Shown in pieces: positions 50,427-59,200 of a DNA stretch of 64,000 nt. The position numbers and the translations under genes were made by a program. The number at the start of each line of letters is the position of its first letter. Positions within the stretch are counted from its first letter, which is position 1. Under the pieces are notes generated by a model that searched no databases, had not been told where the DNA came from, and saw only the letters and a list, made by a program, of their open reading frames with translations. The stretch is from an uncultured Bacteroidales bacterium (GTDB lineage: Bacteria > Bacteroidota > Bacteroidia > Bacteroidales > Paludibacteraceae): positions 124,001-188,000 of the forward strand of contig CALAUA010000012.1 of the NCBI GenBank assembly GCA_937891975.1, in the 5' to 3' direction.

Positions 50427-51719
50427 ATGAAGAATTTTGTAGAAGAATTGCGTTGGCGTGGCATGTTGCAAGACATGATGCCAGGCACCGAAGAACAACT
50501 ATTGAAAGAACCTACTGCAGCATACCTAGGTATTGACCCTACTGCAGATAGTTTGCATATTGGTCACCTCTGTGGTATCATGATGCTCAAGCACTTGCAA
50601 AACGCAGGTCACAAACCCATTGCGCTGATTGGTGGTGCAACAGGTATGATTGGTGACCCTAGTGGTAAATCAGCCGAGCGTAACTTGCTGGACGAACCTA
50701 CCCTACGCCACAACCAAGAGTGCATCAAGAAGCAACTAGAGCGTTTCCTCAATTTCGGAGAAGGCGAGAATGCTGCTGAGCTGGTGAATAACTACGACTG
50801 GATGAAGGATTACACTTTCCTCGACTTTGCACGCGAAGTGGGCAAACTCATCACCGTGAACTATATGATGGCAAAAGACTCTGTGAAAAAACGCTTCAAT
50901 GGCGAGTATAGCCAGGGTATGTCGTTCACTGAGTTCACCTATCAGCTGTTGCAAGGATACGACTACGTATATCTCAACAAGCACAAGAACTGCAAACTCC
51001 AAATGGGTGGTAGCGACCAATGGGGCAACATCACCACAGGCACCGAGCTCATCAAGAAGATGGGTGGCGGTGAGGCTTTTGCCTTGACCTGCCCATTGAT
51101 TACCAAAGCCGACGGCGGTAAGTTCGGTAAGACCGAGAGTGGCAATGTATGGTTGGATCGCAGATATACTAGCCCATATCGCTTCTATCAGTTCTGGCTC
51201 AATGTGAGTGATGATGATGCCAAACGCTATATTCGTATCTTCACTTGCCTCGACAAAGAGACCATCGACGCACTCATCGCAGCACACGACGAGGCACCAC
51301 ATATGCGTACCCTGCAAAAGCGATTGGCAGAGGAAGTGACCGTGATGGTACATAGCCGCGAAGATTATGAGGCAGCCGTAGAGGCAAGCAATATCTTGTT
51401 TGGCAATGCAACACACGAGGCACTGAGCAAACTAGATGAGGAGATGTTCTTGCAAGTATTTGACGGCGTAGAGAAATACGAAATCAGCCGCGAAGACATC
51501 GAGGCAGGTATTCCTCCGCTCGACCTATTGGCAGAGAAAACCAAGATCTTCCCATCCAAAGGCGAAGCACGCAAGATGATTATCGCCAACGGCTTCTCTA
51601 TCAATAAGGAGAAATTCACCGACCCACAAAAAGCAATCACCGCAGATATGCTACTCAACGGTAAGTACCTACTTTGCCAAAAGGGCAAGAAGAATTACTA
51701 TATTGTGGAAGTGAAATGA
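50427..51719 (+). CDS. tyrS: Tyrosyl-tRNA synthetase
   Basis: 430 residues. Class I synthetase with the HIGH-type SLHIGHLCGIM, the tyrosine pocket GYDYVYLNKHKNCKLQMGGS and DQWGNI, and the KMSKS-type KFGKTESGNVW; a C-terminal S4 RNA-binding domain (GEARKMIIANGFSINKE). Likely cotranscribed with ansA-pepD. A heptad array begins two bases after its stop codon. Confidence 0.98.
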   Translation: MKNFVEELRWRGMLQDMMPGTEEQLLKEPTAAYLGIDPTADSLHIGHLCGIMMLKHLQNAGHKPIALIGGATGMIGDPSGKSAERNLLDEPTLRHNQECIKKQLERFLNFGEGENAAELVNNYDWMKDYTFLDFAREVGKLITVNYMMAKDSVKKRFNGEYSQGMSFTEFTYQLLQGYDYVYLNKHKNCKLQMGGSDQWGNITTGTELIKKMGGGEAFALTCPLITKADGGKFGKTESGNVWLDRRYTSPYRFYQFWLNVSDDDAKRYIRIFTCLDKETIDALIAAHDEAPHMRTLQKRLAEEVTVMVHSREDYEAAVEASNILFGNATHEALSKLDEEMFLQVFDGVEKYEISREDIEAGIPPLDLLAEKTKIFPSKGEARKMIIANGFSINKEKFTDPQKAITADMLLNGKYLLCQKGKKNYYIVEVK

Positions 51720-51720
51720 G

Positions 51721-51761
51721 GTTATAGGTCATAGGCTATAGGTTATAGTTTATAGGCGAGA
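51721..51761 (+). repeat. Heptad array after tyrS
   Basis: Five units with ATAG ends (GTTATAG, GTCATAG, GCTATAG and related) at 51721-51755, a sixth weaker GCGAGAG. It leads directly into the tyrS terminator. Confidence 0.9.
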
Positions 51762-51762
51762 G

Positions 51763-51792
51763 ATCAGCGAGGCAGGAGCTTCGCTGATTTTC
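51763..51792 (+). terminator. Terminator of tyrS
   Basis: ATCAGCGA, ten-base loop, TCGCTGAT followed by TTTTCG. Moderate T tract. Confidence 0.75.
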
Positions 51793-51852
51793 GTTTAGAG
51801 AGGGTATTTCGTAATAAAAAGGTATCATTTGTTATGAAAACAACGGTGGAAA

Positions 51853-51883
51853 TTGTGTATTTGCTTAAAATATCGTACCTTTG
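51853..51883 (+). promoter_or_regulatory. Promoter of the PCMD gene
   Basis: TTGTGTATTTGCT (51853-51865), ten bases, TACCTTTG (51876-51883). The block differs from TTGCRTATGTGCA at three positions. Leader of about 61 bases. Confidence 0.8.
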
Positions 51884-51944
51884 TGGCAGATTTTGCTTCG
51901 CCTTGGTGCGGAGCTATTATTATGCAAATCACACTCGTTGAATA

Positions 51945-52895
51945 ATGAAAAAAGTATTTCTACTCTTTTTTTTATGCCTAACAGTAGGCATGTATGCAGA
52001 ACGAATTGACACTATTCCCTTCGGTGACATGGAGAGTTGGGCAGTTCGTTACATCAAAGAATCCAAACTTTTAGGCGGTCAAACCAAAACACTGTATGCT
52101 TTAGCCCCTACCGACACCATTTGGAAAAACGGTTCTTATACCTATGGCTTAAACGGCAATCCTTGGGCAACTAGCAACGCCTATGCCAACATCATTGGCA
52201 TTGAGAAAGCCGCAGGCACTATGACACCCGAAGCAAGAGAAGATGGGGGTACATGTTGCCGTATGGATGTGGACTTGCTAGGTGTTCGCGTGATGGGAAT
52301 GATTGATATACAAGTACTTGTGCCAGGCACATTGTTCACAGGACGTAACCTAGAACCTATCACTACTGCGGCTGACCCATATCAAAACATTGATTTTGGT
52401 GTACCTTTCACAGAGCGTCCAAGTGCTTTGCAGTTTGATTATAAATGCATCATCTCCCCAGAGAACTGGATATGGTTTGCTAAAGGTACTGCTAAGCCAA
52501 AGAAACGAGAAGGACATGATGAAGCCGAAGCATATCTATATTTGCAACATCGCTGGGAGGATGAGAAAGGCAAGATTCACTCTATCCGCGTAGGTACTGC
52601 CTACGAACGCTTTACCAAAGATCAACTCACATGGGTCAATGGTCACCGCATTCCTATCCACTATGGAGATATCACGGGTGAACCTTGGTACGAAGATTAC
52701 ATGGGCTTCAAGTGCATGCAACGCGCCGTGAACTCCAAAGGCAAAGTGACCCCCATCATCGAAGAAGGTTGGGACGGCACACTAGCACCTACTCACCTCG
52801 TTATCATGCTCACTTCGGGTAAATACGAAGCATTCGTTGGCAAGGAAGGCAACGTGTTTTGGGTAGATAATGTGAGTCTAGTGTACGAAGATTAA
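51945..52895 (+). CDS. Secreted PCMD-domain protein
   Basis: 316 residues. Signal peptide KKVFLLFFLCLTVGMYA; then a beta-sandwich-like protein with GDMESWAVRYIKES near the start, FTERPSALQFDYKCIISPEN in the middle and VFWVDNVSLVYED at the end, which is the pattern of the putative carbohydrate metabolism domain in Bacteroidales surface proteins. A carbohydrate-binding role is inferred. Standalone gene with its own promoter. Confidence 0.82.
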   Translation: MKKVFLLFFLCLTVGMYAERIDTIPFGDMESWAVRYIKESKLLGGQTKTLYALAPTDTIWKNGSYTYGLNGNPWATSNAYANIIGIEKAAGTMTPEAREDGGTCCRMDVDLLGVRVMGMIDIQVLVPGTLFTGRNLEPITTAADPYQNIDFGVPFTERPSALQFDYKCIISPENWIWFAKGTAKPKKREGHDEAEAYLYLQHRWEDEKGKIHSIRVGTAYERFTKDQLTWVNGHRIPIHYGDITGEPWYEDYMGFKCMQRAVNSKGKVTPIIEEGWDGTLAPTHLVIMLTSGKYEAFVGKEGNVFWVDNVSLVYED

Positions 52896-52956
52896 GCACG
52901 TAATACGAGATTTTGCAAAGAAAATTGCATTTTTTTGAAAAAAATCAGCAAATAAT

Positions 52957-52987
52957 TTGGTCATATCAAAAAAAAGCAGTACCTTTG
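52957..52987 (+). promoter_or_regulatory. Promoter of tRNA-Gln
   Basis: TTG at 52957 and TACCTTTG at 52980-52987, first bases 23 apart; the tRNA starts 38 bases further on. Confidence 0.8.
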
Positions 52988-53025
52988 CACCCGCTTTCAA
53001 AAAAAAGCAACATTCGTTTTGACGA

Positions 53026-53097
53026 TGACCAATGGTATAAAGGCTATTACGTCAGATTTTGGTTCTGAAAATCTTGGTTCGATTCCAGGTTGGTCAA
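53026..53097 (+). tRNA. tRNA-Gln (anticodon TTG)
   Basis: Folded by eye: acceptor TGACCAA/TTGGTCA (7 perfect pairs), D arm 53035-53050 with a weak three-pair stem and GG in the loop, anticodon stem TCAGA/TCTGA with loop TTTTGGT giving TTG, and T arm CTTGG-TTCGATT-CCAGG. The CCA end is not encoded. Position 37 reads G. The weak D stem is usual for Gln tRNAs. Confidence 0.9.
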
Positions 53098-53192
53098 CTT
53101 CGCGTTCGGCAATTGAAGCGCACAGAACTCGCTTGGCGGGTTGAAAGCACTCAATGCCTCCGCTCTCCCCAAAAATTAAAAATTTTCGGGGA
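53098..53192 (+). other. Structured transcribed spacer after tRNA-Gln
   Basis: Between the tRNA and the terminator. Contains AACTCGC-TTG-GCGGGTT, TTGA/TCAA, and TCCCC (53166-53170) pairing with GGGGA (53188-53192) around an AAAATT/AATTTT stem. No open frame. It may be a processed leader-trailer or a small RNA. Confidence 0.5.
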
Positions 53193-53210
53193 CCCTAATA
53201 AAAAGAATAG

Positions 53211-53233
53211 AGCCCGCTCGACGGGCTTTTTTT
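53211..53233 (+). terminator. Terminator of the tRNA-Gln unit
   Basis: AGCCCG, loop CTCGA, CGGGCT then seven T. Confidence 0.93.
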
Positions 53234-53283
53234 GAGAGAAATCTCACATGTGTGATGGGATACGGGCAGCCACACCAACAGTA

Positions 53284-53311
53284 GTTTAGTGTTTAGAGTT
53301 TAGTGTTTAGT
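53284..53311 (+). repeat. Heptad array before rplY
   Basis: Four units: GTTTAGT, GTTTAGA and two more GTTTAGT. It lies 61 bases before the rplY start. No hairpin in this copy. Confidence 0.92.
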
Positions 53312-53372
53312 GCTAATCTAAGATTAAAGGCTGGGATTTCTGCCCTAATATTGAGTAACACTTTTATAAAAA

Positions 53373-53960
53373 ATGAAAACATTTGAATTGGTAGGTACTC
53401 CACGTAGCGAGTACGGCAAGAAAGCAGCTAAGACTTTCCGCAAAGAGAACCTCGTACCTTGCAACCTCTATGGCAATGGCGAGAACGTAACTTTCACAGT
53501 AACTGTTGACGATGTACGCAAACTCATCTACACTCCTGACACCATGGCAGTGGCTTTGACCATTGGCGAGGCAAAGAAAATGGCTGTAGTAAAAGAGTTG
53601 CAATTCCACCCAGTAAGCGAGCAATTGCTTCATATCGACTTCCTTGAGGTAACTGAGGATAAGCCTGTAACCGTAGCTATCCCTGTACAATTGCAAGGTC
53701 ACGCAGAAGGTGTGAAAGCCGGTGGTAAATTGGCTCTTGAGATGAAGAAACTGAAAGTGAACGGTATCTACACACAAATTCCTAACCGCGTTGAAATCGA
53801 CGTTACCAACCTTGGTTTGGGTAAGAAATTGTATGTAGGCGAAGTTCAACTCGAAGGTCTGAAACTGATGAACCCTGCAGATTCTTGCGTTGCTCGCGTG
53901 AAAGCAACTCGTGCTAGCCAACAAGCGGCGGCTGCAGAGACCAAAGGTAAAAAGAAATAA
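53373..53960 (+). CDS. rplY: 50S ribosomal protein L25 (Ctc type)
   Basis: 195 residues. The N-terminal 5S-RNA-binding L25 domain (FELVGTPRSEYGKKAAKTFRKENLVPCNLYG) and the C-terminal beta domain of the general stress Ctc form (KPVTVAIPVQLQGHAEGVKAGGKL), then a short Ala/Lys tail. Binds 5S rRNA in the large subunit. Own terminator at 53993. pth follows, a common pairing for this gene. Confidence 0.96.
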   Translation: MKTFELVGTPRSEYGKKAAKTFRKENLVPCNLYGNGENVTFTVTVDDVRKLIYTPDTMAVALTIGEAKKMAVVKELQFHPVSEQLLHIDFLEVTEDKPVTVAIPVQLQGHAEGVKAGGKLALEMKKLKVNGIYTQIPNRVEIDVTNLGLGKKLYVGEVQLEGLKLMNPADSCVARVKATRASQQAAAAETKGKKK

Positions 53961-53992
53961 TATCACCACTCATAAGAGCGGTAGTATCATAG

Positions 53993-54022
53993 GAGTGGAA
54001 AAGAAGTCTTTTCCACTCTTAT
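53993..54022 (+). terminator. Terminator of rplY
   Basis: GAGTGGAAAAG, short loop, CTTTTCCACTC then TTATTT. Confidence 0.9.
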
Positions 54023-54033
54023 TTAGTTTAGGA

Positions 54034-54064
54034 GACCCTCCCAACCTCCCTTCAAGGGAGGAGG
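54034..54064 (+). repeat. CT-rich palindromic repeat, copy 1
   Basis: GACCCTCCCAA, then CCTCCC-TTCAA-GGGAGG. A near-identical element lies at 55541-55573. Resembles intergenic palindromes common in Bacteroidota genomes. Confidence 0.85.
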
Positions 54065-54082
54065 ATTAATAAATAATAACAC

Positions 54083-54646
54083 ATGAAATATCTAATTGTT
54101 GGATTAGGAAATATCGGCGATGAGTATGCCAACACGCGCCACAACATCGGGTTTATGATGGTGGATGCATTTGCAGAGAGCAAGGGTGCTACATGGGAAG
54201 ATAAGCGCTACGGATTTGTTGCCCGTTGCCGTGCAAAAAATGCTGAAATCATCTTACTCAAGCCATCCACCTATATGAACCTTAGCGGTAATGCTGTACG
54301 CTATTGGCTACAACAAGAGAAGATTCCTGTGGAGAATATGCTGGTGCTGGTAGATGACCTTAATTTGCCCTTTGGTAGTATCCGTATGCGCAAACAAGGC
54401 AGCAATGGCGGACATAACGGCTTAGGACATATTCAGCAAGTGCTTGGCACACAAAATTATGCACGCCTTCGCTTTGGTATTGGCAACGATTTCAACAAAG
54501 GTGCACAATGCAACTTCGTTCTCGGCGAATGGAGTGAGGATGAGAAGAAAACTCTGCCCGACCGACTGAAATTAGTGAGCGAAATCATACCATCCTTCTG
54601 CCTACAAGGCATGGATCGCACCATGAACCAATATAATGGGAAATAA
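54083..54646 (+). CDS. pth: Peptidyl-tRNA hydrolase
   Basis: 187 residues. LIVGLGNIGDEYANTRHNIGFMMVD holds the catalytic His and the conserved Asn; KPSTYMNLSGNAV and GSNGGHNGLGHI are further signatures. Frees tRNA from stalled peptides. After rplY, separated by a terminator and a CT-rich palindrome. Confidence 0.97.
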   Translation: MKYLIVGLGNIGDEYANTRHNIGFMMVDAFAESKGATWEDKRYGFVARCRAKNAEIILLKPSTYMNLSGNAVRYWLQQEKIPVENMLVLVDDLNLPFGSIRMRKQGSNGGHNGLGHIQQVLGTQNYARLRFGIGNDFNKGAQCNFVLGEWSEDEKKTLPDRLKLVSEIIPSFCLQGMDRTMNQYNGK

Positions 54647-54689
54647 GTTTAGAGGACGCTGCTAATGCAGCTATTGTTTAGTGTTTAGA
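54647..54689 (+). repeat. Hairpin/heptad element between pth and hslR
   Basis: Starts on the base after the pth stop: GTTTAGA, GGAC, GCTGC-TAAT-GCAGC (54658-54671), TATT, GTTTAGT, GTTTAGA. Same order as the element at 42996; a different stem sequence. Confidence 0.93.
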
Positions 54690-54697
54690 GATTCAGG

Positions 54698-55114
54698 ATG
54701 GAGGTCAGAGTAGATAAATACCTATGGGCAATGCGGATTTACAAAACCCGCTCTATTGCCACCGACGCCTGCAAATGTGGGCGTGTGAAGATGAATGGTG
54801 TAGAGCTCAAACCCAGCCGCGTATTTCACGTAGGCGATGTATTTACCGTGCGTAAGGGTCCGATAACCTACACTTATCGCATATTGCAACTACATAACAA
54901 TCGCTTGGGAGCAAAGATGGTACCTGAGTACCTACAAGACATTACGCCTAAAGAGCAATTAGAACTACTGGAACTGGCTCGCTATGCAGCACAAAGCGGA
55001 CGCGATAGAGGAACAGGACGTCCGACCAAGAAAGATAGACGAGAAATAGAGCAGTTTTTCTCGGATGACTACAACTATTTATTAGACGAAGACTATGATT
55101 TTGAAGAAGAATAA
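54698..55114 (+). CDS. hslR: S4-domain RNA-binding protein (Hsp15 type)
   Basis: 138 residues. S4 domain RVDKYLWAMRIYKTRSIATDACKCGRVKMNG, then a basic C-terminal half ending in an acidic tail (DDYNYLLDEDYDFEEE). Hsp15 binds stalled 50S subunits that carry nascent tRNA. The ATG is nine bases after a repeat element. Overlaps the next gene by 20 bases. Confidence 0.93.
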   Translation: MEVRVDKYLWAMRIYKTRSIATDACKCGRVKMNGVELKPSRVFHVGDVFTVRKGPITYTYRILQLHNNRLGAKMVPEYLQDITPKEQLELLELARYAAQSGRDRGTGRPTKKDRREIEQFFSDDYNYLLDEDYDFEEE

Positions 55115-55541
55115 TATTGCCGAGTATATTTTATATCTCTGGCAGATAGAGGATTATCTACGCGCCTTTCCGCAGCAAGCAGAAGCTAATCAAGAGTTGC
55201 ATGACCTAAATGAGATGATGCACCAAGAGAATATCATGGAAGGTGGGCACTTGCAATTGGCACAAAATGCTTTGGCAGAATTGGAAGATTTACACAACGA
55301 CCTCTTGGATCAAGAAGCCACATATCGTGCAGCAATGATTCAACTTACCCCATCGCTCAATCTATTGAAAGCCAAAACTGACCGTCCTACGATGAGTGAT
55401 GTGGAGGCATGCCTGATACTGCTCTATCAAATAATGCTACTTAACCTGCAAAAACGCCCGATTTCATCGGAAACTCAACAGGTACAGAAGCAAGCTACGC
55501 AAGTGTTGCAATATTTGAGCAAAACTTATAAAGAGCAATAG
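55095..55541 (+). CDS. DUF4924 family protein
   Basis: 148 residues, mainly helical. KKNNIAEYILYLWQIEDYLRAF is the family opening; no membrane segment. Unknown function, found across Bacteroidales. Starts inside the hslR end and is probably translationally coupled. Confidence 0.87.
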   Translation: MILKKNNIAEYILYLWQIEDYLRAFPQQAEANQELHDLNEMMHQENIMEGGHLQLAQNALAELEDLHNDLLDQEATYRAAMIQLTPSLNLLKAKTDRPTMSDVEACLILLYQIMLLNLQKRPISSETQQVQKQATQVLQYLSKTYKEQ

Positions 55542-55573
55542 ACCCTACCCAACCTCCCCTTCAAGGGGAGGAG
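55541..55573 (+). repeat. CT-rich palindromic repeat, copy 2
   Basis: GACCCTACCCAA then CCTCCCC-TTCAA-GGGGAGG. It begins on the last base of the DUF4924 stop and ends 13 bases before nth. Confidence 0.88.
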
Positions 55574-55586
55574 AATATTAAAAGTG

Positions 55587-56225
55587 ATGCGTATAAAAGA
55601 GCGATATGAGAAAGCATTGGCATGGTTTGAAGCAAACATGCCCATTGCTGAGAGTGAACTGAATTTTGAGAACGAATATCAGCTCCTCGTGGCGGTCATG
55701 TTGTCTGCTCAATGCACAGATAAAAGAGTGAATTTGGTTACACCCGCACTGTTTGAAGCATACCCTACTATTGCAGATTTAGCCGATTCCAACGCAGAAA
55801 ATGTGCTCAAATATATCCGTTCGGTGAGTTATCCAAACAGCAAAGCGGAACACTTAGTTCAAATGGCGAAGCGTGTGGTGGAAGTGTATGGGGGAGAGAT
55901 TCCAGATAGCCGTGAAGAATTGCAGACATTGGCTGGTGTAGGAAGGAAAACAGCAAATGTAGTGTTAGCTGTATGGTGGAACCAACCTACTATGGCAGTA
56001 GATACGCATATCTTCCGTGTAGCAGAACGTATCGGATTGACTACTAAGGCAAAGAATCCACTAGATAGCGAGAAACAACTTATCAAATATATCCCCGAAG
56101 ACATTATACCCAAAGCGCACCATTGGCTCTTATTGCATGGTCGCTATACCTGCCAAGCTCGTACTCCTAAGTGCGAGAAGTGCGGTATTCAGGCTATTTG
56201 CCGCTATTTTTCTAGTAAAAAATGA
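55587..56225 (+). CDS. nth: Endonuclease III
   Basis: 212 residues. Helix-hairpin-helix LQTLAGVGRKTANVVLAVWW with the catalytic Lys seen in CTDKRVN (about residue 48), the catalytic Asp in AVDTHIFRVAER, and a C-terminal 4Fe-4S site with Cys in CQARTPKCEKCGIQAIC. It removes oxidised pyrimidines from DNA. An earlier GTG at 55584 is possible. Confidence 0.97.
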   Translation: MRIKERYEKALAWFEANMPIAESELNFENEYQLLVAVMLSAQCTDKRVNLVTPALFEAYPTIADLADSNAENVLKYIRSVSYPNSKAEHLVQMAKRVVEVYGGEIPDSREELQTLAGVGRKTANVVLAVWWNQPTMAVDTHIFRVAERIGLTTKAKNPLDSEKQLIKYIPEDIIPKAHHWLLLHGRYTCQARTPKCEKCGIQAICRYFSSKK

Positions 56226-56232
56226 GAAACTC

Positions 56233-56263
56233 TTGCATAAATGCAAGAAATTTAGTATCTTTG
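56233..56263 (+). promoter_or_regulatory. tamB promoter, TTGCATAAATGCA subtype
   Basis: TTGCATAAATGCA (56233-56245), ten bases, TATCTTTG (56256-56263). Related to TTGCRTATGTGCA with two differences. Confidence 0.83.
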
Positions 56264-56288
56264 CGCGATTTTTAGTTTGGGAAAAATC

Positions 56289-59200
56289 GTGCAAGAAGCA
56301 AATAACCCACATATTGAGAACGAACAAGACGTTGTAAATACAGAACAACAACGCTCTACACGCAAAGCAAAGGTGAAAAAAACTTTTGCTATTGTTGCTA
56401 TCGTGTTAGGAGCATTCTTGCTACTGCTAGGAGGCATAGTAGGTGTGCTACATATCAAAGGTGTGCAAACGTTTATCGTGGGGAAGGTGGCAGATAAACT
56501 ATCTGAGAAACTGAATGTAGATGCCAGCATTGCTTCGTTTCATTATCGTCCGCTATCGCATTTAGTATTAGATAGTGTTTATCTCAGCGATCAACAGCGA
56601 GATACCCTCGCATTCATCGAACAATTGCAGTTGGAGTTTGCGCCCTTAGCCCTGCGTGAACAACGAATCAACATCCAACAACTGCGTCTGCAAAATCCAT
56701 ATATCAACCTACAATCTACTTCGGATTCAACGCTGAATATTCAATTCTTGATTGATACCTTTAAGCGTGATTCCGTGAATTTCCCATTTCGGTTGAATAT
56801 AGATCATTTGGTATTGGATCAAACGCGTGTGCGCTATAATGAGATTTTGGTAGATCAATTGGACGTAGCCTTAGCATTGCCTGTACTGAGTATGGACTCG
56901 CTAGATGTACAACTACATTCGCTACACTTGCGTGCTCAAATGGACAGACTAGACGCTAGTTTTGAAGCCAACTTAAACGGTAATCTAGATTCGATATTTG
57001 CAAAAGAAATGCAATTAATATTCCGCAATGAAAGGTTGTTTTCAGGTGATGTAGCAGTATATCATCCTACAGAGTTAGACTCACTATATATGGATGCTCA
57101 GTGCAATGACTTGTATTGCAATAATGCTCTGCTGCAAGATTTACTGTCGCAATTGCAGATGAAACCAGTAGAATTGCCTACAATGGTTAGCAATTTGGGG
57201 CACGTACATTATCGCGGTGATATTAGAGGAAGGTTAGAAGATATTGATTTGCATGGAGCCTTCACTACGGCGTTGGGTGCAATGAATGTGAATGGTGACT
57301 TGCACATAGATACCACTCTATCGCATATTGATTTTTGCGGGCACCTATCCACGCGCAAATTTCAATTAGGACGTTTGATAGATCAAGCCGACCTAGGTGC
57401 AGTCGCTTTTCATGCCCATGTGGATGGAAAGATTGATTCTACTTCGCTGACACATTGCATAGCAGAAGCGGATATACACAGCATAGAGGTTTTGGGTTAT
57501 AAATACAAAAATATTCGAATTGATGGCGAAATGTATTCTGAAGAAGTTAACGGTAGTTTGGCCATCAATGACGAAAATATTCGCCTCAATATCAACGGAT
57601 TGGCTGATTGGTCAGAAGAAGATACTAGATTGGATTTAACGATTGACTTAGCTCAATTCCAACCTGCTAAGCTCAATCTGATTCAACAATATCCTAATCT
57701 AGAATTAGGCGCTACCACCTACATTAGTCTGTACACCTCTGGCAAAACAGAAGAGATGTTGGACAACTTGACAGGCTACGTGATTATAGATAGTCTGCAG
57801 ATACAAAATGGTGAAGTACAAACGATGATGGAACAATTGAAACTGCTCGTTGATAGCGAGTTAAAAGCAGGTGTACCATTCCATCAGTTGCGTGTGCAGT
57901 CCGATTATCTGACAGCCAATTTGAGTGGTGCATTCCGCTATCAGACGCTACCTGCCACTATTCAGAATTTACTACATCATTATCTGCCAACTTTAATAGA
58001 CAAGCCAACCCTCAAACGAACAGACACCAACAATCTGGACTTTTACGCCTATTTCCGAGGATTGGATTCACTAACACAGATACTTGACCTAGGAGTAGAA
58101 CTACCATCCTTGCCCACAATCAAAGGATTTATTTATGAGGAGACAGGGCAACTTGGTCTTCAAGCATATATACCGAATATTAACACTAGCGGAGCAAAAA
58201 TGGAAGATATCACTATTTCGCTAGATAATATGGATGAGCAATTGAATATGTCGGTCTATGTGCTGAATCATTTGCCAAAAGATAACCCCACCGCAGCTAA
58301 GTTGGGAGATATAAAAGCGAATATCAATCTAACCGCACAAAACGATAATATTGATTTGAGTGTGGAATTAGGCAATACCGACAGTGTTCGCAACGAGGGC
58401 ATCATCAGTGTGTCATCACAAGTGACGAAGCATTTGGGTAAACCCAAATTTGACATTCAAGTACAGCCCACTCATATTATTCTCAATGATTCTGCATGGA
58501 GCATTGGCGAAGCCAATATCACGTACACTTCTGCCGAGCAAACTCTGGATATTGATAATTTCTATTTGAGCACTGATTATCAACTGATTACTGCAGATGG
58601 CCGTGCATCTAGATCTGCTAACGACTCTATTGACGTAGTGCTTCACAACATCAATTTGGATTATATACTTACCTACACCGAAGCTAGCAAAGCGATTTCT
58701 ATTATGGGACCTGTGACGGGCAAAGCACAGGTATATGGTGTATTTTCGGAGCCTATGTTGGAAGCACAAGCATTCATTCCAAATGGAGGTTTGAATGGCA
58801 TATATTTAGGGGATGTGACCGCAGAAGCAGTCTTAGACAGAGAGAGCAAGAGCATATTGATCTATGGAGAAATCATAGATTCAACTAACCACAAAGTGGC
58901 AGATGTAACAGGTAAAGTGATTCCAGCACAAAAATGGTGGGGACTGGACATTGCATGCGATAGTGTAGATATTCACTTTATAGACTTTTGGACTAAAGGC
59001 ATCATTGCTAACCCTCAAGGTAGAGGTTACGGGCATGTCAAAGTAGAAGGACAAGAGCGCAAAGTATGGGTAACGGGTCGTGCTTTGGCTAAAGATGCAC
59101 AAATTACGGTACCACAAATTGGTGCAACATTCTACTTAACAGACTCCATTTTCCTCGATTCCACCGCCATTCGATTCCCAGATATAACGGTGTATGACCA

